From CAZTTG01 sp964615935 (GTDB lineage: Bacteria > Planctomycetota > UBA1135 > GCA-002686595): a stretch of DNA of 64,000 nt. Each line of letters begins with the position of its first letter. The stretch's first letter is position 1. Both the position numbers and the translations under genes were made by a program. The stretch lies in NCBI GenBank assembly GCA_964615935.1, contig CAZTTG010000003.1, positions 1-64,000 on the forward strand, in the 5' to 3' direction. Below are positions 45,303-54,212 of the stretch, piece by piece. A model generated the notes under the pieces. The model made no database searches, was not told where the DNA came from, and saw only the letters and a program-made list of their open reading frames with translations.

Positions 45303-45593
45303 TTAGTCGACTTCGATGTTCCAGCCGTCGGTCCGGCGGCTCTCGGCCTGGCTGCCGTTGGCGGCGCCCTCTTCCTCGTCGCGGTGTTCGGAGGACTCCC
45401 GGTAGAAATCGACGCTGGAGCCCTTCCCCACCCAATCGATCAGCGCCTGGCGCGAGAACTTCCACTCGCGTCCGATCTTGCGCGCCGGCAGATCCTGGCT
45501 GTGGAGGACCTTGTTGAAGGTCTTGATGCTGACCCCCAGGAGCGCGGCGGCTTCTTCGATGTTGAGGATCTCGCGGTCGTTGCTCTCGCTCAT
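45303..45593 (-). CDS. Excisionase/MerR-type helix-turn-helix protein
   Basis: Small DNA-binding protein of 96 residues: an HTH_17 domain (LNIEEAAALLGVSIKTFNKV, LPARKIGREWKFSRQALIDW) and an acidic, disordered tail (SSEHRDEEEGAANGSQAESR). The ATG overlaps the end of the cobalamin-subunit gene by 4 bases and lies within the methylmalonyl-CoA mutase operon. Related proteins act as excisionases or local regulators; embedded here, an operon regulator is the simplest inference. Confidence 0.8.
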   Translation of the reverse strand: MSESNDREILNIEEAAALLGVSIKTFNKVLHSQDLPARKIGREWKFSRQALIDWVGKGSSVDFYRESSEHRDEEEGAANGSQAESRRTDGWNIEVD

Positions 45594-46030
45594 GACTCGG
45601 CTCCCTCCGCCCCCACTTCCTCCTCGGCCCAGCGCTTCTCCATCTCGCTCTGGATCCAGACGGCGATGCTCTCGGTGCCGGTGCCGGGGCCGAAGAGTCG
45701 CGCGTAGCCGCCGCTCTCCAGCGCCTGCATGTCCTCGGCCGGGATGATGCCGCCCCCGGTCAGGAGGACGTGCTCCAGTCCTCTCGCGACCAGCTCCTCC
45801 CGCACCCGTGGGAAGAGGGTCATGTGGGCCCCGGAGAGGATCGAGAGGCCCACCACGTCCACGTCTTCCTGGGCGGCGATCTCGGCGATCGCGGCCGGGG
45901 TCTGGTGCAGCCCGGTGTAGACCACCTCCATGCCGTGGTCCCGCAGGGCGCTGGCCACGGTCTTGGCGCCGCGGTCGTGCCCGTCCAGGCCGGGCTTGCC
46001 GACCAACACCCTGATCTTGCGCTTCGTCAT
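45590..46030 (-). CDS. mcmA2: Methylmalonyl-CoA mutase cobalamin-binding subunit
   Basis: B12-binding subunit of 146 residues for the mutase encoded 17 bases upstream. The base-off ligand motif is GKPGLDGHDRGAKTVA (Asp-x-His-x-x-Gly), followed by the switch loop GLSILSGAHMTLFPRV and LTGGGIIPAEDMQALESGG. Length and motifs match stand-alone McmA2/MutB C-terminal domains. It works with the catalytic subunit and the MeaB GTPase to interconvert methylmalonyl- and succinyl-CoA. Confidence 0.93.
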   Translation of the reverse strand: MTKRKIRVLVGKPGLDGHDRGAKTVASALRDHGMEVVYTGLHQTPAAIAEIAAQEDVDVVGLSILSGAHMTLFPRVREELVARGLEHVLLTGGGIIPAEDMQALESGGYARLFGPGTGTESIAVWIQSEMEKRWAEEEVGAEGAES

Positions 46031-46047
46031 CGGTGCTCCGGATGGGT

Positions 46048-47721
46048 CTACAGAATCTTGGGCTCCTGGTACTCGCCGAACTCCTCGCGCAGCACCCCGG
46101 CGATCTCGCCCAGGGTGCAGTCGGCCAGGGCCGCCGAGACGAAGCGCTCGAGGAGGTTGGAGCCGTCTCGGCAGGCGCCGCGGACGGCGTCCAGCTCGGC
46201 CTGCGCGCGCTGCGCGTCCCGGTCGGCGCGCAGCCGCGCCAGCCGCTCGCGCTGCTCTCGCTCGACCTCCGGGTCGATGCGGTGGATCTCGATCTCGGGC
46301 TTGCCGTCGCCGGGCTCCTCGTAGCAGTTGACCCCCACGACCCGCTTGGTGCCCCGCTCCACGGCCTTCTGGTAGGCCACCGCCGAGCGGTGGATCTCGG
46401 ACTGGATCCAGCCCGCCTCGATGCTGGGCACCACCCCGCCGCGCGCCTGGATGCGGTCGAAGTAGGACTGGGCCTCCTCCTCCATCCGGCGCGTCTGGGC
46501 CTCGACGAACCAGGAGCCGCCCAGGGGATCGGCCACGTGGGGCACCTCGGTCTCCTCGGCGATGATCTGCTGCGTGCGCAGGGCGATCTTGACCGCCTTC
46601 TCGGTGGGCAGCGACAGGGTCTCGTCCATCGAGTTGGTGTGCAGCGACTGCGTCCCCCCCAGCACCGCCGCCAGGGCCTGGTAGGCGGTGCGCACGATGT
46701 TGTTCTCGGGCTGCTGGGCGGTCAGCGAGACGCCCGCGGTCTGGGTGTGGAAGCGCACCATCCAGGAGCGCGGATCCCGGGCCCCGAACTCCTCCTTCAT
46801 CTTGCGCGCCCAGATGCGGCGGGCGGCGCGGAACTTGGCGATCTCCTCGAAGAAGTCGAGGTGGCTGTCGAAGAAGAAGGAGAGCCGCGGGGCGAAGGCG
46901 TCCACGTCCATGCCGGCGGCGACGCCGCGGCGCACGTACTCCATCCCGTTGGCCAGGGTGAAGGCCAGCTCCTGGGCGGCGGTCGAGCCCGCCTCGCGGA
47001 TGTGGTAGCCGCTGATCGAGATGGTGTTCCACTGCGGCACGTGCTCGGCGCAGTAGCTCATCACGTCGGTGATCATGCGCAGCGCCGGCTCGGGCGGGAC
47101 CAGCCAGGCGTTCTGCGCCTGGAACTCCTTGAGGATGTCGTTCTGGACCGTGCCGCGCAGGAGCTTCGTGTCCACCCCCTGCCGCATGGCGCAGGCGATG
47201 TAGAAGGCCAGGACGATCGCCGCCGGCCCGTTGATGGTCATGGAGGTCGACACCCGATCCATGGGGATGCCGTCCATGAGCGTCTGCATGTCCTCCAGGC
47301 TGGCGATGGCCACGCCCACCTGGCCCACCTCGCCCAGGCAGTCCTCCTCGTCCGAGTCGCGCGCCATCAGGGTGGGGAAGTCGAAGGCCACCGAGAGGCC
47401 GGTCTGGCCGTGGTCCAGGAGGAACTTGAAGCGCTGGTTGGTCTGCGCCGCGGTGCCGAAGCCGGCGAACTGCCGCATGGTCCACAGGCGACCCCGGTAC
47501 ATGCTGGCGTGCACGCCCCGCGTGTAGGGGTACTGCCCCGGCCAGCCCAGGTCGCGCTCGTAGGCCTCGTCGGTGGGCACGTCCTCGGGGCCGTAGAGCG
47601 GCCGCAGCTCGTGTCCCGAGAGGGAGGAGAAGCTCGCCTCGCGCAGGCGCGCCTCCTCCATGGCCTGCTCCCAGCGGGCGCGGGCGTCCACCTGCCGGAC
47701 GTCGGGCGAGTCGATCGTCAT
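46048..47721 (-). CDS. mcmA1: Methylmalonyl-CoA mutase, catalytic (large) subunit
   Basis: Catalytic TIM-barrel subunit of 557 residues lacking the B12 domain, which is encoded separately downstream. Visible: PGQYPYTRGVHASMYRGRLW (substrate site), TNQRFKFLLDHGQTGLSVAF, FTLANGMEYVRRGVAAGMDV, and AAVLGGTQSLHTNSMDETLS. The YPYTRG and GGTQSLHTN sequences fit methylmalonyl-CoA mutase and isobutyryl-type relatives; the neighbouring meaB fits the former. Start ATG overlaps meaB by 4 bases. Confidence 0.93.
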   Translation of the reverse strand: MTIDSPDVRQVDARARWEQAMEEARLREASFSSLSGHELRPLYGPEDVPTDEAYERDLGWPGQYPYTRGVHASMYRGRLWTMRQFAGFGTAAQTNQRFKFLLDHGQTGLSVAFDFPTLMARDSDEEDCLGEVGQVGVAIASLEDMQTLMDGIPMDRVSTSMTINGPAAIVLAFYIACAMRQGVDTKLLRGTVQNDILKEFQAQNAWLVPPEPALRMITDVMSYCAEHVPQWNTISISGYHIREAGSTAAQELAFTLANGMEYVRRGVAAGMDVDAFAPRLSFFFDSHLDFFEEIAKFRAARRIWARKMKEEFGARDPRSWMVRFHTQTAGVSLTAQQPENNIVRTAYQALAAVLGGTQSLHTNSMDETLSLPTEKAVKIALRTQQIIAEETEVPHVADPLGGSWFVEAQTRRMEEEAQSYFDRIQARGGVVPSIEAGWIQSEIHRSAVAYQKAVERGTKRVVGVNCYEEPGDGKPEIEIHRIDPEVEREQRERLARLRADRDAQRAQAELDAVRGACRDGSNLLERFVSAALADCTLGEIAGVLREEFGEYQEPKIL

Positions 47722-48704
47722 GCTTCAGCCCCCTCCGCGGGCGCCGGGGTCCCGTTTCCGCCGGGCACGTGCTCGAGGATCGAGCGCAGGAGCTCCTCGG
47801 CGACCTCGTAGGGCGGCCCCATCCGGTCGAGGTCGCGCTCCAGGCGCCTCCCCCAGCCCCGGGCGTCCCAGATCTCCTCGTACAGCCGCTCGGTGACGAT
47901 GTCCTTGATCTGGTCCAGCCGCCGGGCGCGCCGGGCCTCCTCGAGGCCGGTGCGCTCGAGGTACGCGCGGTGGTCGGCGACCGCCGCCATGATGCGCTCG
48001 ACGCCCTCCTCCCTGCCCGCGCTGCAGCTCACGACGGGGACGCTCCACTCGCCCTTGGACGAGGTCCAGCGGTCGCGCACGGCGTCCTCCAGGTCCTCGA
48101 CCAGGATCTCGGCGCCGGGCAGATCGGATTTGTTGACCACCAGGATGTCCGCCACCTCCAGCAGGCCGGCCTTCATCGCCTGGATCCCGTCTCCCCCGCC
48201 GGGACACAGGACCACCGCGACGGTATCGGCCGCCCGGACCACATCATACTCGGCCTGCCCCACTCCCACGGTCTCGATGAGCAGGGTGTCGAAGCCGAAG
48301 GCGTCCATCACGTCGCAGGCGTCCACGGTGGCGCGGGCGATGCCGCCGCGGCTCCCCCGGTTGGCCATCGAGCGGATGAACACGCCCGGGTCCAGGGTGC
48401 GCGCCTCCATCCGGATCCGGTCGCCCAGGAGCGCCCCGCCGGTGAAGGGGCTGGAGGGGTCCACCGCCAGGATGCCCACCTCGCGCTCGGCGGCCCGCTC
48501 CAGGCGCGCCATCTCGCTGACCAGCGTGCTCTTGCCGGCCCCCGGGGGACCGGTGATGCCCACCCGCCAGCTCCGACCCACCCGCCCGTAGACCGCCGCC
48601 AGGGCCCCGCGGAAGCGCGGATCGCCGTCCTCGGCCCAGCTGATCAGGCGGGCCAGGGCGCCGCGGTCGCGGGCCAGCAGGCGTTCGGAGAGGGATGAGG
48701 TCAC
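47718..48704 (-). CDS. meaB: MeaB/ArgK G-protein chaperone of methylmalonyl-CoA mutase
   Basis: GTPase of 328 residues that loads and protects adenosylcobalamin in the mutase. G-motifs: GITGPPGAGKSTL (Walker A), LAVDPSSPFTGGALLGDRIR, LLIETVGVGQAEYDVVRAAD (switch), ILVVNKSDLPGAE (NKxD). The C-terminal dimerisation helix VTERLYEEIWDARGWGRRLE is present. It overlaps the mutase gene by 4 bases and follows an acyl-CoA dehydrogenase by 16, so all are one transcript. Confidence 0.95.
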   Translation of the reverse strand: MTSSLSERLLARDRGALARLISWAEDGDPRFRGALAAVYGRVGRSWRVGITGPPGAGKSTLVSEMARLERAAEREVGILAVDPSSPFTGGALLGDRIRMEARTLDPGVFIRSMANRGSRGGIARATVDACDVMDAFGFDTLLIETVGVGQAEYDVVRAADTVAVVLCPGGGDGIQAMKAGLLEVADILVVNKSDLPGAEILVEDLEDAVRDRWTSSKGEWSVPVVSCSAGREEGVERIMAAVADHRAYLERTGLEEARRARRLDQIKDIVTERLYEEIWDARGWGRRLERDLDRMGPPYEVAEELLRSILEHVPGGNGTPAPAEGAEA

Positions 48705-48720
48705 GGGATGGGGACCGCGG

Positions 48721-49863
48721 CTAGGCGAGGAGATGGCGGGCGATGACCAGCCGCTGGATGTCCGTGGCCCCCTCGTAGATCTCGGTGATGCGCGCGTCGC
48801 GGAACAGGCGCTCGACGTGGAAGTCGTCGGTGTAGCCCGCCCCGCCGTGGATCTGCAGGCACTCGTCGGCGGCGAAGTTGCAGGCGGTGGACGCCAGCAG
48901 CTTGGCCTCGGCCGCCTCGCGGGTGCAGGGCAGGCCGCGGTCGCGTTTCCAGGCCGCCTGCTGCACCAGGAGGCGGGCGGAGTCGATGCGCGAGGCCATG
49001 TCGGCCAGCTTCCACTGGACCGCCTGGAAGTTGCCGATGGGCTGGTTGAACTGCTCGCGCTCCTTGGAGTACTTGATGGCCGCGTCCAGGCAGGCGCGGC
49101 CGATGCCGATGGCCTGGGAGGCGACGCCGATGCGGCCCCCGTCCAGGGTCTCCAGGGCGATGGGGAAGCCCCGGTCCACCTCGCCCAGGACGCTCTCCCG
49201 GGGCAGGCGCATGTCCTCGTAGAGCAGCTCCACGGCGGTCGATCCGCGGATGCCGCACTTGAGCTCGCGCTTGCCGATCCGGAAGCCGGGGGCGTCGATG
49301 GGCACGATGAAGGCGGTGATGCCCTTGCCCTTGGGCACGTCCGGGTTGGTGCGCGCGTAGGTGATCACCATGCCGGCGTCCAGGCCGGTGGTGACCCAGA
49401 CCTTGGTGCCGTTGAGCACGAATTCGTCGCCGTCGGCCACCGCGCGGGTGCTGATGGCCGCGGCGTCCGAGCCGCAGTCGGGCTCGGTCAGGGCGTAGGC
49501 GCCGATGAGCTCGCCGCTGGCCAGCCGGGGCAGCCAGGTCTTCTTCTGCTCCTCGGTGCCGTACTTGACGATGGGAGAGCAGCCCAGGCTGTTGTGCACC
49601 GAGACCGTGATGCCGGTCGAGGCGCAGGCCCAGTTGATCTCCTCCAGCACCAGGGCCAGGGCCAGGTTGCCCAGCCCGGTGCCGCCGTACTCCTCGGGGA
49701 CCGTCAGCCCCCACAGACCGAGCTCCGAGAGCTGGGCGAAGACCTCGCGATCGATCCGGGCCTCGCGATCGTGCTTGGTCGCGCGCGGAAGCAGTTCCTT
49801 CTCGGCGAACTCGCGCGTCATGTCGCGCACCATGCGCTGCTCTTCACTCAGCTCGAAGTCCAT
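48721..49863 (-). CDS. Acyl-CoA dehydrogenase (second, short-chain type)
   Basis: FAD enzyme of 380 residues resembling butyryl-/short-chain acyl-CoA dehydrogenases. Motifs: GAYALTEPDCGSDAAAISTR, FVLNGTKVWVTTGLDAGMVI, and CLQIHGGAGYTDDFHVERLF with DARITEIYEGATDIQRLVIA; the Glu in YEGATD is the expected catalytic base. Adjacent to 3-hydroxybutyryl-CoA dehydrogenase and thiolase genes, so it probably oxidises C4-C6 acyl-CoA. About 35 percent or more diverged from the other dehydrogenase in the operon by eye. Confidence 0.92.
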   Translation of the reverse strand: MDFELSEEQRMVRDMTREFAEKELLPRATKHDREARIDREVFAQLSELGLWGLTVPEEYGGTGLGNLALALVLEEINWACASTGITVSVHNSLGCSPIVKYGTEEQKKTWLPRLASGELIGAYALTEPDCGSDAAAISTRAVADGDEFVLNGTKVWVTTGLDAGMVITYARTNPDVPKGKGITAFIVPIDAPGFRIGKRELKCGIRGSTAVELLYEDMRLPRESVLGEVDRGFPIALETLDGGRIGVASQAIGIGRACLDAAIKYSKEREQFNQPIGNFQAVQWKLADMASRIDSARLLVQQAAWKRDRGLPCTREAAEAKLLASTACNFAADECLQIHGGAGYTDDFHVERLFRDARITEIYEGATDIQRLVIARHLLA

Positions 49864-49920
49864 ATCGCTCCAGTGTCTTGGCTGTCAGGGGTCCGCGGGG
49901 GCCGACGGCGGCGAGCCGTC

Positions 49921-50783
<863 letters not shown>

Positions 50784-50784
<1 letters not shown>

Positions 50785-51965
50785 CACACTGCCTCCACTG
50801 CTACCGAAACCGCGTTACCACCACCCAGGCACAGCGAGGCCATGCCGGTCTTCGCGTTGCGCTGCGCCATGGCGTGCAGCAGCGTCACCAGGATGCGCGC
50901 CCCCGAGGCGCCGATGGGGTGGCCCAGGGCCACCGCGCCGCCGTTGACGTTGACCTTCTCGGGGTCCAGCTCGAGCTGGCGCAGGACCGCCACCGCCGCC
51001 GCCGAGAAGGCCTCGTTGATCTCGTGCAGGTCGAAGTCCTGCGGCTTGCGCCCCAGCTTGTCGGCGCAGGCCTTCACCGAGTCCACCGGCGCCATCATCA
51101 CCCACTCGGGCGCCACGCCGCTGGTGGCGTAGGCCTGGATCCGCGCCAGGGGCTTCACCCCCAGCTCGTCGGCGCGCTTGGCGCTCATCACCACCAGGGC
51201 CGCCGAGCCGTCGTTGATGGCCGAGGCGTTGGCGGCGGTCACCGTTCCGTTCTTGCGGAAGGCGGGCCGCATCTTGGCGATGGACTCGGGCGTCATGCCG
51301 GGCCGGATGGTCTCGTCGGTCAGGAAGTCGAAGGGGTCCTTCTTGCGGGGCTTGATGGTGACGGGGAACTTCTCGTCGTCCAGCCGCCCCGCCTCGGTCG
51401 CCTCCGCCGCCTTCTGGTGGCTCCTGGCCGCGTAGGCGTCCTGGTCCTCGCGTGAGATCTCGTACTTGTCGGCCACCAGCTCGGCGGTCTCGCCCATGTG
51501 GAAGTCGTTGTAGACGTCCCACAGGCCGTCGGCGACCATCGAGTCGATGAGCTGGGTGTGACCCAGGCGAGCCCCTTCGCGGGCGGTCTTGCAGAAGTAG
51601 GGCGCCTGGCTCATGTTCTCCAGCCCGCCGGCGACCACCACGTCCAGGTCCCCGGCGCGGATGGCCTGGGCGGCCAGCATCACCGACTTGAGACCCGAGC
51701 CGCACACCTTGTTGACCGTGAAGGACCCCACCGAGTCGGGGATCCCCGCGCTACGGGCCGCCTGACGGGCCGGGTTCTGACCCAGGCCCGCCGCGAGGAC
51801 GTTGCCCATGATCACCTCCTCCACGGCGTCGGCCGGGATGGCCGCTCGCCGCAGGGCCTCGGCCACGGCCAGGCCCCCCAGCTCGGTGGCCTTGAAGGAA
51901 CTCAGCCCGCCCTGGAACTTGCCAATGGGCGAGCGGCAGGCGCTGGCGATGACGACGTCGGTCAC
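50784..51965 (-). CDS. Acetyl-CoA C-acetyltransferase (thiolase II)
   Basis: Thiolase of 393 residues, condensing or cleaving acetoacetyl-CoA. Nucleophile Cys in TVNKVCGSGLKSVMLAAQ, His in NVNGGAVALGHPIGASGARI, second Cys in MASLCLGGGNAVSV, and the DLHEINEAFSAAAV block. The GTG start is set by GAGGTG 6 bases upstream; the frame further up is low-complexity. First gene of a nine-gene acyl-CoA operon and divergent from a sigma-factor operon. Confidence 0.94.
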
Positions 51966-52309
51966 TTGGATCACCTCGCTGTGGGGGGAGGGAGCCGGGA
52001 CGGCCGAGCGCCGCCGGCGGCTCGGGGGAGGGGTGGAGGAGAGCGGGATCGAGCCGTGGGAACCGCGAGCGGGCCCCCGGACGATCGGGGCAAATACTAT
52101 AGAGGCGCCCCGCCGCCCTTCCCAGCCCGAGGGGCGCCCGACGGCGCTCCGGGCGGGCGCGGGGGCTGCAGGGACGCCCAGGAAGCCGCATCTGGCGCCC
52201 CGCCTCCCCTCCCGCCCGCGGCTTGCTAAGCTGGAACGGGGCGGGGGGAGCCGGCCCGGGCCGCCGCGGGGGGCCGGGCCGTCGCTCCCGTCGGCCCCGA
52301 GGGGGCACA
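51966..52309. other. Divergent promoter region, acyl-CoA operon / sigma-CHAT operon
   Basis: The 344 bases between two oppositely directed operons. The only clear AT-rich island is CAAATACTATAGAG at 52091-52104, giving a TATAGT on the minus strand and TACTAT on the plus strand that could serve as -10 elements. No -35 match at 16-18 bases on either side. If the sigma factor autoregulates, an ECF-type promoter should lie here. Confidence 0.35.
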
Positions 52310-52888
52310 TTGCACGACACCGAGCTGGTGGCTGGGCTGCGGGAGGGCCGTGAGGGCGCGGTGGAGCACTTCCTCCAGCGCTACCAGCCGCTGTTCCACC
52401 ACTGCATCGCGCAGTTCGAATCCGATGCCGTCGGCCGCGAGGACCTCTTCCAGGACCTGAGCTGGCACGTCCTCGACCGCCTGGATCGCAACAGCTTCGA
52501 CCCGCAGAAGGGCACCCTGGGGACCTGGGTCTACCGCGTCGCATGGTGCCGCTGCGTGGACCTCAAGCGAAAGGAGAACGCTCGACGTAGCCTGAACGGC
52601 CTGTCGGTGGACGAGGAGCCGCCCGAGCGCCCGGACCTCGACTCGGATCCGGGGCGCGCCGCGGGCGAGGCCGAGATCAGCGCGCTGGTGCGCGAGGCCC
52701 TGGCCGCCTTGCCCGTCGAACAACGGCGCCTGCTCGAGATGCGCTACCTGGAAGGCCTGACCCTGGCGGAGATCGGTCAGCTCGAGGGGCTCTCCCTGGA
52801 GCAGACCAAGTACCGGATGAAACGCGCCTCCGCCCGGCTCCGCGGAGAGCTCACGAAGCACCTGGTCCCCTCGGAGGCCCTGGAATGA
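52310..52888 (+). CDS. ECF-like RNA polymerase sigma factor of a CHAT operon
   Basis: Sigma-70 family factor of 192 residues: region 2 (VEHFLQRYQPLFHHCIAQFE, GREDLFQDLSWHVLDRLDRN, LGTWVYRVAWCRCVDLKRKE) and region 4 (LPVEQRRLLEMRYLEGLTLA, GLSLEQTKYRMKRASARLRG). TTG start after GAGGGGGC; no ATG fits. It heads an operon with a zinc-finger membrane anti-sigma factor (109-base gap) and a secreted TPR-CHAT protease. It likely drives an envelope-stress-type regulon. Confidence 0.85.
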   Translation: MHDTELVAGLREGREGAVEHFLQRYQPLFHHCIAQFESDAVGREDLFQDLSWHVLDRLDRNSFDPQKGTLGTWVYRVAWCRCVDLKRKENARRSLNGLSVDEEPPERPDLDSDPGRAAGEAEISALVREALAALPVEQRRLLEMRYLEGLTLAEIGQLEGLSLEQTKYRMKRASARLRGELTKHLVPSEALE

Positions 52889-52997
52889 AACCGCGGGCGT
52901 ACACCCCCCCCAGGGGACCCCTATCGGGCCGGGAGGCCGGCTTTCCGGGGGATTATCGGGCCCCCGGGGGCGGTCCTGTCCGGATATTCGAGCAGCC

Positions 52998-54212
52998 ATG
53001 GCGCAGCATTTGAACGAGGCAGGCAGCCCCCCCCCGGGAGGGGATGCGGGCTGCCGGCGTCCCGACCTCGCCGAGCTGGTCGAGCAATGGGACGAGCTAC
53101 CCGTGCCGCGGCGCGATGATCTCCTCGCGCACGCCGCGGTCTGCCCCGACTGCGGCCCCCGGCTGCGATTGCTGCGCCGCTCCCAGCAGTGGCTGGAGGC
53201 CCAGGCGCCGCCCCTCTCGGCGGGCTTCGCCGGTCCCTGCCCGACGGCCGAGGAACTCTACGATCTCGCCGCCGGTCCCGGGTCGGGGGAGCTGCCGGCC
53301 GAGGAGCGGGCCGAGCTCGAGGAGCACGTGGCCTCCTGCGAGGAGTGCCGCGCCTTCGCCGCCACTCTGACCGCCATGGCGCCGGGGCCCGCCCTCCTCG
53401 ATGCCCGAGCCGCCAGGCGAGAGGAATCGGCCACGGCGCGGGAGGAGCCCGCGCAGGCTCCGGCCCCGCGGATTCCCCTGCCCGAGGCCGATCTCATTCC
53501 CGCCGGAGCGCCCCCCGCCCGGCCCAGGTCGGCCCGGCCTCGCCCCGCCATCCCTCCGCCCCTGCGGGGCTGGCTGCCCCTGGCGGCGGCCGCCACCCTG
53601 ATCCTCACCGGCCTGACCTGGCGCCTCCTCGATACTCCAGGGGGCCCCGGCACCGGGCTCTCCCCGGGCGACTTCCCCGCGTCGGCCGTGCTGCGCGGCC
53701 GCTCCGGGGATCGGCTGCTCTTCCCCCGCAGCTTCCTCCTCGCCACCCCCTCCGATACCGGATCCGCTCGGCCGACGCACGATCTCCTCTTCGAGATCGC
53801 CGCCGAGCCGGACGCGACGGCCTACCGGGTGACTGTGCGCCGGCACGGCGGCGACGCCTTCACGGAGGGTGCGGTGGTCGGAGAGCTGGCTGGCCCCGAG
53901 CCCGTGCTCGCCGCCTCGCCCGAGCTCGAGGCCGCGCTCTCCTCCGGTTTCTACACCTGGGAGGCGTGGGCCGAGATCGACGGCCTCGACCGGTACCTGG
54001 GCGAGCGCGATTTCGAGCTCGCCCTGCCCCCGCCGGACCTCGCCCTGGAGCTGGCCGAACTGCCGCGCGAGGGCAAGGAGGCCGCGGGCGACCTGGCCCG
54101 CGTCCGCGTCCTTCACGACGCCGGCTTCCGCGGCGACGCGCGCGCGGTGGCCCGGGGCATGCCGCCGAGCCCGGGCCGGGACGCCTACCTCGAGCTTCTA
54201 CCCCAGCGGTGA
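52998..54212 (+). CDS. Transmembrane anti-sigma factor with two zinc-finger (ZAS) motifs
   Basis: Protein of 404 residues. Two H-x3-C-x2-C motifs (H45-C49-C52 in HAAVCPDC, H110-C114-C117 in HVASCEEC) match zinc-containing anti-sigma domains. A Pro/Ala-rich linker (about 125-185) leads to one membrane span at about 190-212, then an extracytoplasmic domain of about 190 residues with a beta-rich core (LLFEIAAEPDATAYRVTVRR, FYTWEAWAEIDGLDRYLGER). A TM anti-sigma with a large sensor domain. Its last codons overlap the CHAT gene start by 4 bases (GTGA), so the protease is made in step with it. Confidence 0.82.
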   Translation: MAQHLNEAGSPPPGGDAGCRRPDLAELVEQWDELPVPRRDDLLAHAAVCPDCGPRLRLLRRSQQWLEAQAPPLSAGFAGPCPTAEELYDLAAGPGSGELPAEERAELEEHVASCEECRAFAATLTAMAPGPALLDARAARREESATAREEPAQAPAPRIPLPEADLIPAGAPPARPRSARPRPAIPPPLRGWLPLAAAATLILTGLTWRLLDTPGGPGTGLSPGDFPASAVLRGRSGDRLLFPRSFLLATPSDTGSARPTHDLLFEIAAEPDATAYRVTVRRHGGDAFTEGAVVGELAGPEPVLAASPELEAALSSGFYTWEAWAEIDGLDRYLGERDFELALPPPDLALELAELPREGKEAAGDLARVRVLHDAGFRGDARAVARGMPPSPGRDAYLELLPQR

